From the NCBI RefSeq assembly GCF_902859805.1, contig NZ_CADIKC010000010.1, forward strand, positions 62,001 to 126,000: 64,000 nucleotides of DNA. The letters run 5' to 3'. A program made the position numbers and the translations under genes. The notes under the pieces were generated by a model. That model saw only the letters and a program-made list of their open reading frames with translations. It ran no database searches and was not told where the DNA came from. The DNA comes from Paraburkholderia sediminicola. GTDB taxonomy: Bacteria > Pseudomonadota > Gammaproteobacteria > Burkholderiales > Burkholderiaceae. How positions within the stretch are numbered: the first letter of the stretch is position 1; every line of letters starts with the position of its first letter. Shown here piece by piece: positions 34,435 through 43,022 of the stretch.

Positions 34435-34683
34435 CCGCCCACATTCGGTCAGGTGGACCTTGGCGTAGCGATGCCGTCGTTGCGCACGGTTGCGGTGTCC
34501 TCGAAAAATCATTTGCATAGACCGTAAATCGACGTGCAAGGCGGCGCGCCTTCCTGCTTGCCTTCGAGGCGGAACATATTGAACTGGCGGTCGCCGTGGC
34601 CTGCATAATTGCGCCGTTGCACAGAGCGTCGCCATGTTTAATGTAAATTGGTCGTTCTTGAGAGCGCCTTTCAGCGAGACACC

Positions 34684-35328
34684 ATGAAAAACGGAAAGCC
34701 AAAACTAACGCGTCGTGATGCAGACGGTCTTTTCCCCGACCTGCAGCAAAGCGGCGCTCATCTCGCAAGCCGGCCTGATAACCCGTTCGGAGAAGAAGTA
34801 TCCAGAACAACCGATCGACGCGATCGTGATGAGGCCAAGCTTTGGAAAGATAACCTCGTTACTTTGCCCGCCGCGATCGAGTTGCCTCCGGGGTACGAGT
34901 CGGTATCGCACGTGCGCGATGCGATGGAGCGTGCCTGGCGTATGAAATGGGTCCGGGAAAGCGGCAATGAGGTCGTCGCGGAATTTCCTGAAGGTTGGGC
35001 CGCCGCTCGGCCGGCCAGCGGCCCAATCGAGTTAAAGGACGCAACGGGTGTGGTCCGGGCCGTGTACGGCTGGGGAGGGGATGCTGAAGTGAGGCTGCTG
35101 CCGCGATATCGGGTCGAAACGCAGGAGAACAGTTCGAGTGGTCTCGGCAGTCTGCTTGTCCGCGATCGCGAGAACGGACAGATTCTCGAGAGGTCGTCGA
35201 CATGGTCCGCGAAGACGGGGACCAACCACCCTGACTGGACGCGACTGTCGGCATGGCTCGACAAGCAGTATCCGCTTCACCGCGATCCGCTGCGGTTGTG
35301 GACGGATTGCGAAGGCAATCGCGGTTGA
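34684..35328 (+). CDS. unknown 214-aa protein
   Basis: Start at ATG 34684; a longer frame from 34648 is possible. Soluble, charged, with TLPAAIELPPGYESVSHVRD, EFPEGWAAARPASGPIELKD and a C-terminal HPDWTRLSAWLDKQYPLHRD. No known motif is recognised. The 249 bp before it hold no gene. Confidence 0.6.
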   Translation: MKNGKPKLTRRDADGLFPDLQQSGAHLASRPDNPFGEEVSRTTDRRDRDEAKLWKDNLVTLPAAIELPPGYESVSHVRDAMERAWRMKWVRESGNEVVAEFPEGWAAARPASGPIELKDATGVVRAVYGWGGDAEVRLLPRYRVETQENSSSGLGSLLVRDRENGQILERSSTWSAKTGTNHPDWTRLSAWLDKQYPLHRDPLRLWTDCEGNRG

Positions 35329-35387
35329 ATTCGCCTCAACGAAAGTCCGTCGCCGCGAGGCCATTGTCAAAAGCAAACACCATTGCC

Positions 35388-35891
35388 ATGCAACACCTGA
35401 AATACCTGACAGGCTACCCGGCCGGGCTACAGGAAAAAGTCAAAAAGCTGATCGCCGACGAACAACTCGGCCCTTACCTCGTGAAGCGGTACCCCGGCAC
35501 GCACCAGGTGCAAACAGACCGGGCCCTGTACGAGTACTGCGCGGAGCTCAAGCGCGAACACCTTCGCAACGGCGCGCAAATCGACAAAGTCACTTACGAC
35601 AGTAAGCTTGATGTCGTGCGCCACGCACTCGGCCTGCACACGAGCATCTCGCGCGTGCAGGGCGGCAAACTGAAGGCGAAAAAAGAAATCCGCATCGCCT
35701 CGCTGTTCAGGGACGCTGCGCCGGAATTCCTCAAAATGATCGTCGTGCACGAACTCGCTCACCTGAAAGAAAGCGACCACAACAAGGCGTTCTACCGCCT
35801 TTGCGAGTTCATGCAACCGGGCTACCACCAGATTGAATTCGATCTGCGCTTGTATCTCACGCATCGCGATCTGAAGAAAAACCAGACGTGA
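35388..35891 (+). CDS. YgjP-like metal-dependent hydrolase (M48-type motif)
   Basis: 167 aa from ATG 35388. The zinc motif HELAHLKESDH (HExxH, with an additional His) lies at about 124-134 and is followed by FYRLCEFMQPGYHQIEFDLR. This fits the YgjP/DUF45 family of putative metallohydrolases. Substrate unknown. Convergent with the YdeP-type gene. Confidence 0.82.
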   Translation: MQHLKYLTGYPAGLQEKVKKLIADEQLGPYLVKRYPGTHQVQTDRALYEYCAELKREHLRNGAQIDKVTYDSKLDVVRHALGLHTSISRVQGGKLKAKKEIRIASLFRDAAPEFLKMIVVHELAHLKESDHNKAFYRLCEFMQPGYHQIEFDLRLYLTHRDLKKNQT

Positions 35892-35910
35892 GCGTCAATC
35901 TTCAGGTGCC

Positions 35911-35949
35911 GAGTTTCGGGTGGCGCCTACTAGCCGCCACCCGGAACTC
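35911..35949. terminator. long hairpin between convergent genes
   Basis: A 15-bp stem (35911-35925 with 35935-35949, one G-U pair) with a 9-base loop lies between the 3' ends of the YgjP-like and YdeP-type genes. It is not followed by a clear T run on the plus strand. Confidence 0.55.
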
Positions 35950-35958
35950 AGCACCGCA

Positions 35959-38325
35959 TCAGGCGGCAACCGCTTCAGCAACCGCCGACGCCGTCAATAG
36001 CACTGGAATCGACTTCGAAGTCGGCGTCCCCGCGCCGTCGGCCACCGAAGAGAGCGGCACCAGCGGATTCGTCTCCGGATAGTAAGCGCCAAGACACCCA
36101 CGCGGAATGTCGTATTCCACCAGCAGGAACCCAGCAGCGTGGCGCTCGATTCCATCGGCCCACACGCTCTTGATATCCACGCGCTGGCCCGCAACGAAAC
36201 CCAGCATCGCGAGATCGTCCTTGTTGGCGAACAGCACGCGCCGCTGCCCATACACGCCGCGATAACGGTCGTCGAGGCCGTAGATCGTCGTGTTGTACTG
36301 GTCGTGTGAACGCGTCGTCATCAAGGTCATCAGACGCTCGCCATGCTCGGCGCGCGCTTGATGAATCGGCGTGTCGACGTCAATCGCATGCACGAGGAAT
36401 TGCGCCTTGCCGCTCGGCGTTTTCCAGATCCGCTCGCGCGACGCCACACCCAGGTGAAAGCCGCCCGGGGTCTTGAGACGCTCGTTGTAGTTCTGGAAGC
36501 CGTCGATCACCTGCGCGATGCCGTCGCGAATCAATGCATAGTCGGCGGCCTGAGCGAGCCAGTCGACCTTGGCGCTGCCGAGCGTGGCGTGCGCCATGCG
36601 CGCGACGATTGCAATCTCCGACAGCAGATTCTCCGAGGCCGGCTTGTTCATGCCGTACGAGATGTGCACCATGCTCATCGAATCCTCGACACTGACGCCT
36701 TGGGCCACACCATTCTGCAGATCGATTTCGGTGCGACCGAGTGTCGGCAGAATCAGTGCGTCGCGGCCATGTATGAGATGGCTGCGATTCAGTTTGGTCG
36801 TGATATGCACGGTGAGCTCGCACGAGCGCATCGCTTCCCATGTGCGCGGCGTGTCCGGCGTCGCGATCGAGAAGTTGCCGCCGAGGCCGATGAACACCTT
36901 CACCTTGCCGTCGAGCATCGCCTGGATTGTGTTGACGACGTCGAGACCATGCTCGCGCGGCGGTTCGAAATCGTAGACTTCGCCGAGCCGATCGAGAAAC
37001 GCCTGAGTCGGTCTTTCTTCGATGCCGACCGTTCGGTCGCCCTGCACATTCGAGTGTCCGCGCACCGGGCACAGGCCCGCGCCGCGGCGGCCGATATTGC
37101 CGCGCATCATCATCAGGTTCGACAGGATCTGCACCGTCGGCACGGAGTTCTTGTGCTGCGTGAGGCCCATGCCCCACGTCGAAATCACCGCGCGGCCCTT
37201 CACGTAGATGTCGGCGAGCTTCAGCACGTCTTCGAACGGCACACCCGATTCGGCGACGATCGTGTCCCAGCTTTCGGCGCGCAAATCGTCGGCGAATGCG
37301 TCGAACCCGACTGTGTGTTCAGCGATAAACGCGACGTCGAGCACGCGTTCCAGACCTGAGGCCAGCGCTTCGTCGTCGAGTTCGATCACGCGTTTGGCGA
37401 CGCCCTTGATCAGCGCGAAATCGCCGCCGACTTTCGGCCGGATGAACACGGAGCTGATCTTCGTGCTGCCCATCGTGATCATTTCCACCGGATGCTGCGG
37501 GCTCGCAAAGCGTTCGAGGCCACGTTCTTTTAGCGGATTGATCGACACAATGGTCGCGCCGCGCTTCGCGCATTCACGCAGCTCGCCGAGCATGCGCGGA
37601 TGGTTGGTCGCCGGATTCTGGCCGAAGATCAGCAGCGTATCGGCGTGTTCGAAGTCGTCGAGCGTGACTGTGCCCTTGCCGATGCCGACCGTGTACGGCA
37701 AGCCGCGGCTGGTCGCTTCGTGGCACATGTTCGAGCAATCGGGGAAGTTGTTGGTGCCGTACATGCGCACGAACAACTGGTACAGAAACGCGGCTTCGTT
37801 GCTGGCGCGGCCTGATGTGTAGAAGGCGGCGCTGTCGGGATCGTTGAGACGTTTCAGGTGATCGGCAATGAGGTCGAAGGCTTCGTCCCAGCCGATCGGC
37901 ACGTAACGGTCGCGCATGGCGTCGTAGACGAGCGGGTCGGTCAGACGGCCATGTTGTTCGAGCTCGTAATCCGACTGCGCCATCAGTTCTTCAACCGTAT
38001 GCTCCTCGAAGAACGCCGGTGTCACGCGCTTGCTGGTCGCTTCTGCCGCCACCGCTTTAACGCCGTTTTCGCAGAACTCGAAGGTTGACGCATGCTCGCG
38101 GTCCGGCCACGCGCAACCCGGGCAGTCGAAGCCGTCCGGCTGGTTCTGTTTGAACAGCATGCGGTAGTCGCCGCCCGTAACCTTTTCCTTGAGGAGGTTG
38201 ATGGCGACGTATTTGAGCGCGCCCCAGCCTGCGGCGGGGTGGGTATACGGTTCGATGCGAGCTTCGGGTTTCTTCATGATCTTGCCGCCGGATGTGGCTT
38301 GGACGAGGCTTTTATGCCGATGCAT
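35959..38325 (-). CDS. FdhF/YdeP-type molybdopterin oxidoreductase
   Basis: 788 aa from ATG 38325; ATG 38277 (MKKPEARIEPYTHPAAGWGA) matches the usual start of this family and is an alternative. N-terminal cysteines DCPGCAWPD and FCENGVKAV mark an Fe-S region. Molybdopterin-dinucleotide motifs include YTSGRASNEAAFLYQLFVR, NMCHEATSRGL and LLIFGQNPATNHPRM. YdeP-type proteins resemble formate dehydrogenase H but their physiological reaction is unproven; in E. coli YdeP is linked to acid resistance. The gene is divergent from a MocR regulator. Confidence 0.9.
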   Translation of the reverse strand: MHRHKSLVQATSGGKIMKKPEARIEPYTHPAAGWGALKYVAINLLKEKVTGGDYRMLFKQNQPDGFDCPGCAWPDREHASTFEFCENGVKAVAAEATSKRVTPAFFEEHTVEELMAQSDYELEQHGRLTDPLVYDAMRDRYVPIGWDEAFDLIADHLKRLNDPDSAAFYTSGRASNEAAFLYQLFVRMYGTNNFPDCSNMCHEATSRGLPYTVGIGKGTVTLDDFEHADTLLIFGQNPATNHPRMLGELRECAKRGATIVSINPLKERGLERFASPQHPVEMITMGSTKISSVFIRPKVGGDFALIKGVAKRVIELDDEALASGLERVLDVAFIAEHTVGFDAFADDLRAESWDTIVAESGVPFEDVLKLADIYVKGRAVISTWGMGLTQHKNSVPTVQILSNLMMMRGNIGRRGAGLCPVRGHSNVQGDRTVGIEERPTQAFLDRLGEVYDFEPPREHGLDVVNTIQAMLDGKVKVFIGLGGNFSIATPDTPRTWEAMRSCELTVHITTKLNRSHLIHGRDALILPTLGRTEIDLQNGVAQGVSVEDSMSMVHISYGMNKPASENLLSEIAIVARMAHATLGSAKVDWLAQAADYALIRDGIAQVIDGFQNYNERLKTPGGFHLGVASRERIWKTPSGKAQFLVHAIDVDTPIHQARAEHGERLMTLMTTRSHDQYNTTIYGLDDRYRGVYGQRRVLFANKDDLAMLGFVAGQRVDIKSVWADGIERHAAGFLLVEYDIPRGCLGAYYPETNPLVPLSSVADGAGTPTSKSIPVLLTASAVAEAVAA

Positions 38326-38446
38326 GAAAGCCTACTGTGTTCCAAAAACGGCGCAGCATACAGAAAATCGGAAAGGAGAGGGGTACAGTTGCGCGGAATT
38401 TGTCATAGACTGGCGTTCCGCCCATGTTTTTGTTCGAGCCAGGTCC

Positions 38447-39880
38447 TTGAAACTGTACGAAAAACTCGCCGACGAGATGACCGAAGCCGTGCGCCGCGGC
38501 GTCTTCGCGGCGGGCGAGCGGATTCCGTCGGTGCGGCAGGCGAGCCAGCAGCACGGCGTCAGCATCAAGACCGTGCTGCATGCGTACGCGTTGCTGGAGA
38601 GCCGGGGAATCGTCGAAACCCGGCCGCAGTCGGGCTATTTCGTGCGCGACGCGGTAGCGACGGCGGCCGCGCTCGACGAGCCGCGCCTGAACCGCCAGCC
38701 GGCAGCCCAGGCGCCGCCGGTGGCCGCTGCGGTCGACGTGAGCCGTCTCGTGCTGTCGACCCTGCGCAGCATCCGCGCGCATGACGCCGTTCCGCTCGGC
38801 TCGCCGTATCCCGATCCGTCGTTGTTCCCGTGGCGGCGCATCAATCAGTACGCGAATGCGATCGCCCGGCGTCACGCGAGCTGGAATCTGATCGACGATT
38901 TGCCGCCCGGCAATCCCGAGCTGATCAGGCAGATCGCGCGGCGCTATGCCGAGAACGGCGTGCCGGTCGACCCCGACGAAATCATCATCACGCTCGGCGC
39001 GACGGAGGCGATCAACCTCAGCTTGCAGGCGGTCGCCAAGCCGGGCGACACGGTCGCCGTCGAGTCGCCGACCTACTACGCGATGCTGCACGCCATCGAG
39101 CGTCTCGGCATGCGCGCCATCGAAGTGGCGACGCATCCGGTCCACGGCATCGATATCGAGGCGTTGGCCCAGGTCATCGCACGGCAAAAGATCGCCGCGT
39201 GCATGGTGATGCCGAACTTCCAGAATCCGCTCGGTTTCCAGATGCCGGATGAGCGCAAGCGGCAACTGGTCGAACTGCTCGCCGCGCACGACATTCCCGC
39301 CATCGAGAACGATGTCTATCAGGAGCTGTACTTCGGCGAGGCGCGGCCGTCGACGTTGAAGAATTACGACACCAAAGGGCTGGTGCTGCATTGCGCGTCG
39401 TTTTCGAAGAGCCTGACCGCGTCGTACCGGATTGGCTGGGCGATGCCGGGGCGCTACCGCGCACAGGTCGAGAAGCTGAAGTTTCTCAACACGCTGACCA
39501 CGCCTTCGGTGCCGCAAGTCGCCGTCGCCGATTACCTGAGGCAGGACGGCTACGACCGGCATCTGCGCCACGTGCGCAAGGTCTACCGGCAACAGGCGAG
39601 CATCATGATGGCGATGGTGCAGCGGTTTTTTCCGGCCGGCACGCGCGTGTCGACGCCGCAAGGCGGGTACGTGCTGTGGGTGGAGTTGCCCGAACGGGTC
39701 GATTCGATGCGGCTCTATCAGGCGGCGCTCGCGCGCAGCATCACGATCGGGCCAGGCATGATGTTTTCGATGCGCGACGATTTTCGCCACTTCATGCGGC
39801 TCAATTACAGCTATCCGTGGACGGCGCAGACCGAGGCGGCATTGAAGACGCTGGGAGAACTGGTGGCGCAGATGGCCTGA
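38447..39880 (+). CDS. MocR/GntR regulator with aminotransferase domain
   Basis: 477 aa from TTG 38447; the upstream frame is a shadow of the YdeP-type gene. N-terminal GntR winged helix (LYEKLADEMTEAVRRGVFAA, RIPSVRQASQQHGVSIKTVL). Then a fold-type I PLP domain: VAVESPTYYAMLHAIERLGM, MVMPNFQNPLGFQMPD, PLP Lys in CASFSKSLTASYRIGWA. Such regulators bind PLP or its adducts. Divergent from the YdeP-type gene, which it may control. Confidence 0.88.
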   Translation: MKLYEKLADEMTEAVRRGVFAAGERIPSVRQASQQHGVSIKTVLHAYALLESRGIVETRPQSGYFVRDAVATAAALDEPRLNRQPAAQAPPVAAAVDVSRLVLSTLRSIRAHDAVPLGSPYPDPSLFPWRRINQYANAIARRHASWNLIDDLPPGNPELIRQIARRYAENGVPVDPDEIIITLGATEAINLSLQAVAKPGDTVAVESPTYYAMLHAIERLGMRAIEVATHPVHGIDIEALAQVIARQKIAACMVMPNFQNPLGFQMPDERKRQLVELLAAHDIPAIENDVYQELYFGEARPSTLKNYDTKGLVLHCASFSKSLTASYRIGWAMPGRYRAQVEKLKFLNTLTTPSVPQVAVADYLRQDGYDRHLRHVRKVYRQQASIMMAMVQRFFPAGTRVSTPQGGYVLWVELPERVDSMRLYQAALARSITIGPGMMFSMRDDFRHFMRLNYSYPWTAQTEAALKTLGELVAQMA

Positions 39881-39912
39881 TCGGCCTTCAGAAAAGCGAG
39901 GAGACATTCACG

Positions 39913-40221
39913 ATGGAAGACGATGAACTCGATCCGGTACTGGTCGCCGTGCTGGCGCAGTTGTGGCGTGCGCATCAGGAAACGCCTGGCGGCGCGTGGT
40001 CGCTCGCCAAGCTGTCCAAGCAGGCGGACGTGCCGATGAGCGGCCTGCGACGGCAACTGACGGCCTTGGTCGACGGCGGCCTGGTGGATACCACGTTCAA
40101 CGAGGAAGGCACGGGAACGGCGCGCCTGAGCGAGATCGGCCAGGGCTTGTGCGCGGATCTGTTCGGTGAGGGCGATTCGCCCGACGATGACGAGACTGAC
40201 CCGCCGCCACGCGTTCACTGA
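39913..40221 (+). CDS. small winged-helix-type protein
   Basis: 102 aa from ATG 39913 with AGGAG upstream. SLAKLSKQADVPMSGLRRQL followed by TALVDGGLVDTTFNEEGTGT resembles an ArsR/MarR-like winged helix, with an acidic tail. It starts 32 bases after the MocR gene on the same strand, so a joint operon is likely. Target unknown. Confidence 0.7.
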   Translation: MEDDELDPVLVAVLAQLWRAHQETPGGAWSLAKLSKQADVPMSGLRRQLTALVDGGLVDTTFNEEGTGTARLSEIGQGLCADLFGEGDSPDDDETDPPPRVH

Positions 40222-40223
40222 GT

Positions 40224-40279
40224 TTTCCCGTCACAAAGATACGGATTCCGTTATGGGCGGGATAACGGGAAATAATTTT
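40224..40279 (+). terminator. probable terminator after the winged-helix gene
   Basis: TTTCCCGT (40224-40231) pairs with ACGGGAAA (40265-40272), with an inner ACGGA/TCCGT hairpin. It is followed by TAATTTTT. Confidence 0.6.
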
Positions 40280-40325
40280 TCCGCGGAAATTGACCTTCGA
40301 ATATGGCCCCCTATGCTGGAGCCTT

Positions 40326-40344
40326 GCCCGGGACAATCCCGGGC
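40326..40344 (+). other. hairpin in the leader of the BMP binding-protein gene
   Basis: GCCCGGGA-CAA-TCCCGGGC, a perfect 8-bp stem with a three-base loop, in the untranslated leader 39 bases before the ATG at 40383. The context (purine-type uptake and deamination) makes a structured regulatory RNA possible. No known riboswitch consensus could be confirmed by eye. Confidence 0.4.
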
Positions 40345-40382
40345 ACTGTGGCAGGTACCTGGAAACCATCCTCGGAGAATTC

Positions 40383-41513
40383 ATGAAAGCAAAGCTGGCG
40401 CGAGTGCTGCATCACTCATTGCGCATCAAAACCGTTCGCACTGTTCTCGCTGCAGCGTTTGGCGTGTCCCTCGCGCTCGGCGCCGGGGCGGCAGCCGCCG
40501 CGACTGCGCAACCGCTCGGCATCGCGTTCGTCTACCTCGGCAATCCGGGCGACGCCGGCTGGACCTACGCGCACGAGCAGGGCGTGAAAGAGGTCGAGGC
40601 AAAATTCGGCGACAAGATCAAGGTGACGCGCGTTGAGAACGTACCGGAGTCGGCGGATTCGGAGCGCGTGTTTCGCGATCTGGCGGCGAAGGGCAACAAG
40701 ATCGTGGTCGGCTCGAGCTTCGGCTTCCAGGATTTCGAACTGAAGGTCGCCAAAGACTTCCCGGACGCCGTGTTCGAACATGCGACCGGCTACAAGAAGG
40801 CCGCCAACTTCGCCACCTATGACGTGCGGACCTACCAGAGCGCCTACCTGGCCGGACTGGTCGCCGGTTATACGACGAAGTCCAACACGCTCGGCTTTGT
40901 CGGCTCGGTGCCGGTGCCGGAAGTGGTGCGCAACATCAACGCGTTCACGATGGGTGCGCGCTCGGTCAATCCGAACGCACGCGTGAAGGTCGTGTGGATC
41001 AATAGCTGGTTCGACCCGGGCCTCGAAAAGCAGGCCGCCGAAACGCTGATCGGCCAGGGCGCCGACGTGCTGATCCAGAACACCGATTCGACGGCGACGA
41101 TGCAGACGGCCGAGCAGAAGAAAGTGCATGCATTCGGCTGGGACTCCGACATGAAGAAGTTCGGGCCGAATGCGCAGTTGGGCGCTTGCGTGAGCAACTG
41201 GGGCGTGTACTACACGCATCTGGTGCAGCAGGTAATGGCGGGTTCGTGGAACAACTCGCCCGTGTGGTGGGGGCTGAAAGAGAAGGCGATCGATCTGGCC
41301 AACATCAACACGGATGCAGTGTCGCCGACGGCGCAAAAGGCGTTGAGCCAGAAGCGTGACGACATCATCTCCGGCAAGTTCAATCCGTTTGCCGGTCCGA
41401 TCGCGGATCAGTCCGGTGTGGTCAAGGTCGCCGCGGGCAAGTCGTTGAGCGATGCGGAGCTGCTGCGTTTGAACTGGTTCGTGCAAGGCGTCGACGGTTC
41501 GCTGCCGAAGTAA
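40383..41513 (+). CDS. BMP-family ABC solute-binding protein
   Basis: 376 aa from ATG 40383 with a signal peptide (about residues 1-40, ending AAAAATA). BMP/Med family features: GIAFVYLGNPGDAGWTYAHE, VVGSSFGFQDFELKVAKDF, TYQSAYLAGLVAGY and HAFGWDSDMKKFGPNAQL. Members bind nucleosides or purine bases. It is followed at 50 bases by a nucleobase deaminase. No permease or ATPase is in the window. Confidence 0.9.
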   Translation: MKAKLARVLHHSLRIKTVRTVLAAAFGVSLALGAGAAAAATAQPLGIAFVYLGNPGDAGWTYAHEQGVKEVEAKFGDKIKVTRVENVPESADSERVFRDLAAKGNKIVVGSSFGFQDFELKVAKDFPDAVFEHATGYKKAANFATYDVRTYQSAYLAGLVAGYTTKSNTLGFVGSVPVPEVVRNINAFTMGARSVNPNARVKVVWINSWFDPGLEKQAAETLIGQGADVLIQNTDSTATMQTAEQKKVHAFGWDSDMKKFGPNAQLGACVSNWGVYYTHLVQQVMAGSWNNSPVWWGLKEKAIDLANINTDAVSPTAQKALSQKRDDIISGKFNPFAGPIADQSGVVKVAAGKSLSDAELLRLNWFVQGVDGSLPK

Positions 41514-41563
41514 TGCATTGATTGGTTTGCCTAACTATTATTAAAAACTAAAGGAGATCGCCC

Positions 41564-42112
41564 GTGAGTCTTACCGTCCCGACCGATACCGGCGCCGCAA
41601 GAGTGGCGCCGGCCTTTCCGCCGCAGGGTTTAACGCCGACGCACGAGCAGGTCGTGCGGCATCTGCGGCATTCGAGCCGGGTAGCCGAGCGGGCGACACT
41701 GCTAGGACACCATCCGTTCGGCGCGGTGCTGGTCGGCCCGGATCAGGAAACCGTGTTGATGGAGCAGGGCAATGTCGATACCGTGAATCACGCCGAATCG
41801 GTGCTGGCTCGCGTGGCGGCGTTGAACTTCACGCCGGAGTACTTGTGGAGTTGTACGCTGTACACGTCGGTCGAGCCTTGCTGCATGTGTGCCGGCACGA
41901 TGTATTGGGCCAATATCGGCCGCGTCGTGTTCGGCATGACCGAGAAGCGCCTGCTGGAGGCAACCGGCGATCATGCCGAGAATCCCACCATGAGCGTGGA
42001 TTGCCGGTACGTGTTCGATCACTGCCAGAAGCGCGTCGAGGTCATCGGTCCGGTGGCCGAGGTGGAGGCTGAGGTGATGGAGGTCCAGCGCCGGTTCTGG
42101 AGCGGCAGGTAG
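41564..42112 (+). CDS. nucleobase/nucleoside deaminase (CMP/dCMP deaminase family, guanine deaminase-like)
   Basis: 182 aa from GTG 41564, with AAGGAG seven to eight bases upstream. Zinc site: HAE in NVDTVNHAESVLARVAAL and PCxxC in SVEPCCMCAGTMYWANIG. GVVFG-type strand at RVVFGMTEKRL. Family members hydrolytically deaminate guanine, adenine or cytosine bases. With the BMP protein it suggests salvage or use of an imported purine. The exact base is not readable. Confidence 0.85.
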   Translation: MSLTVPTDTGAARVAPAFPPQGLTPTHEQVVRHLRHSSRVAERATLLGHHPFGAVLVGPDQETVLMEQGNVDTVNHAESVLARVAALNFTPEYLWSCTLYTSVEPCCMCAGTMYWANIGRVVFGMTEKRLLEATGDHAENPTMSVDCRYVFDHCQKRVEVIGPVAEVEAEVMEVQRRFWSGR

Positions 42113-42114
42113 TG

Positions 42115-42669
42115 CTATCGCACTTCCGCCGGCGCGAGCATCGCCAGTCCGCAGAACCAGTCGCCGCCGTGCGGCTGATATTTCCACTTGCCGTTGTTCT
42201 CCTTGATCACGGTGGAGCACTGGTCATTCACGACGATTCCCGGATCCGCCGCGGTGCATCGAAGCATCGCGGTTTCGGTTTGCTGTAGCGCGGGCATTAC
42301 CGCCTTACGCTGAGTGTTCGGTTCAGTCGGAACATCCGGGGTTCCCGTCTGCATGCTTTCGATTAGCCGCTGCAGTTCGTCGATCCGCGTCGCATACCAC
42401 GTCCCCAGACACGTCGCATCGCGGCAATTCGCTTCCCGCCACGCCCACTTGCTGTCACTGTCCGTGAGGAACGCGCGACGGTTGACGACTCGTCGACGCG
42501 CTTTCCAGTACAGTTGCCCAAGCGTGTCATCGAGCTTTGAGAGCGCAGGGTCGTTGCAGATCATCCGTTCGGTGAGCGAGCGCCCCCTGGTGCAGTCGAA
42601 GCTGGTGGCGTGAGCGGGCAGATGCGTGAGCATTAACGCGGCGACAAGGATTGGGCGGAAAATTTTCAT
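42115..42669 (-). CDS. exported protein with LprI-like N-terminal domain
   Basis: 184 aa from ATG 42669 with GGGAG upstream. A signal peptide (residues 1-22, ending HAT) precedes a cysteine-rich LprI-type domain: SFDCTRGRSLTERMICNDPA, LYWKARRRVVNRRAFLTD and ANCRDATCLGTWY. LprI domains occur in lysozyme-inhibitor-like lipoproteins, but this protein has no lipobox. Periplasmic; function not proven. Confidence 0.75.
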   Translation of the reverse strand: MKIFRPILVAALMLTHLPAHATSFDCTRGRSLTERMICNDPALSKLDDTLGQLYWKARRRVVNRRAFLTDSDSKWAWREANCRDATCLGTWYATRIDELQRLIESMQTGTPDVPTEPNTQRKAVMPALQQTETAMLRCTAADPGIVVNDQCSTVIKENNGKWKYQPHGGDWFCGLAMLAPAEVR

Positions 42670-43022
42670 GGTGCTCCCGGCAGTGCATGGTTTTTTCATG
42701 CAATGGATGATCGGCCGAGTCGCGTGAATACAGATGCCCGAAAACAGCGTGGGTTCGGGTGGGTGATTACCAAATCTTGCTTTGCATGGCGCGCGCTGGA
42801 ATGGCCAGGGCGAGTCCATCAGCATTTGCTGGGCGGTTTCAGGCATGCGCATTGCACGTGCGAATGACAAATGCGGATGAATAAGCGCCGTGGTCGACAC
42901 AACGCTTCAAGCGACGGCCAGGCCCGACGCTTTCACACGTGCATGTGCGTGTGCGGGCACAGGCACACATGCGGGCCGTAGCGGCACGCATGCAAACGCG
43001 GGACGTAAAAACGGGAGAAAAA
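42670..43022. other. gene-free divergent region
   Basis: 353 bp between the LprI-like gene (minus) and the SH3 protein gene (plus). It holds a TGCATG-N7-CATGCA hairpin (42684-42702) in the LprI-like leader and a GT/CA-rich stretch near 42935-42975. No gene is supported. Confidence 0.45.

Noticed and set aside
38312..39907. Minus-strand open frame of 531 codons
   Set aside because: Antisense to the MocR regulator; Arg/His-rich shadow translation.
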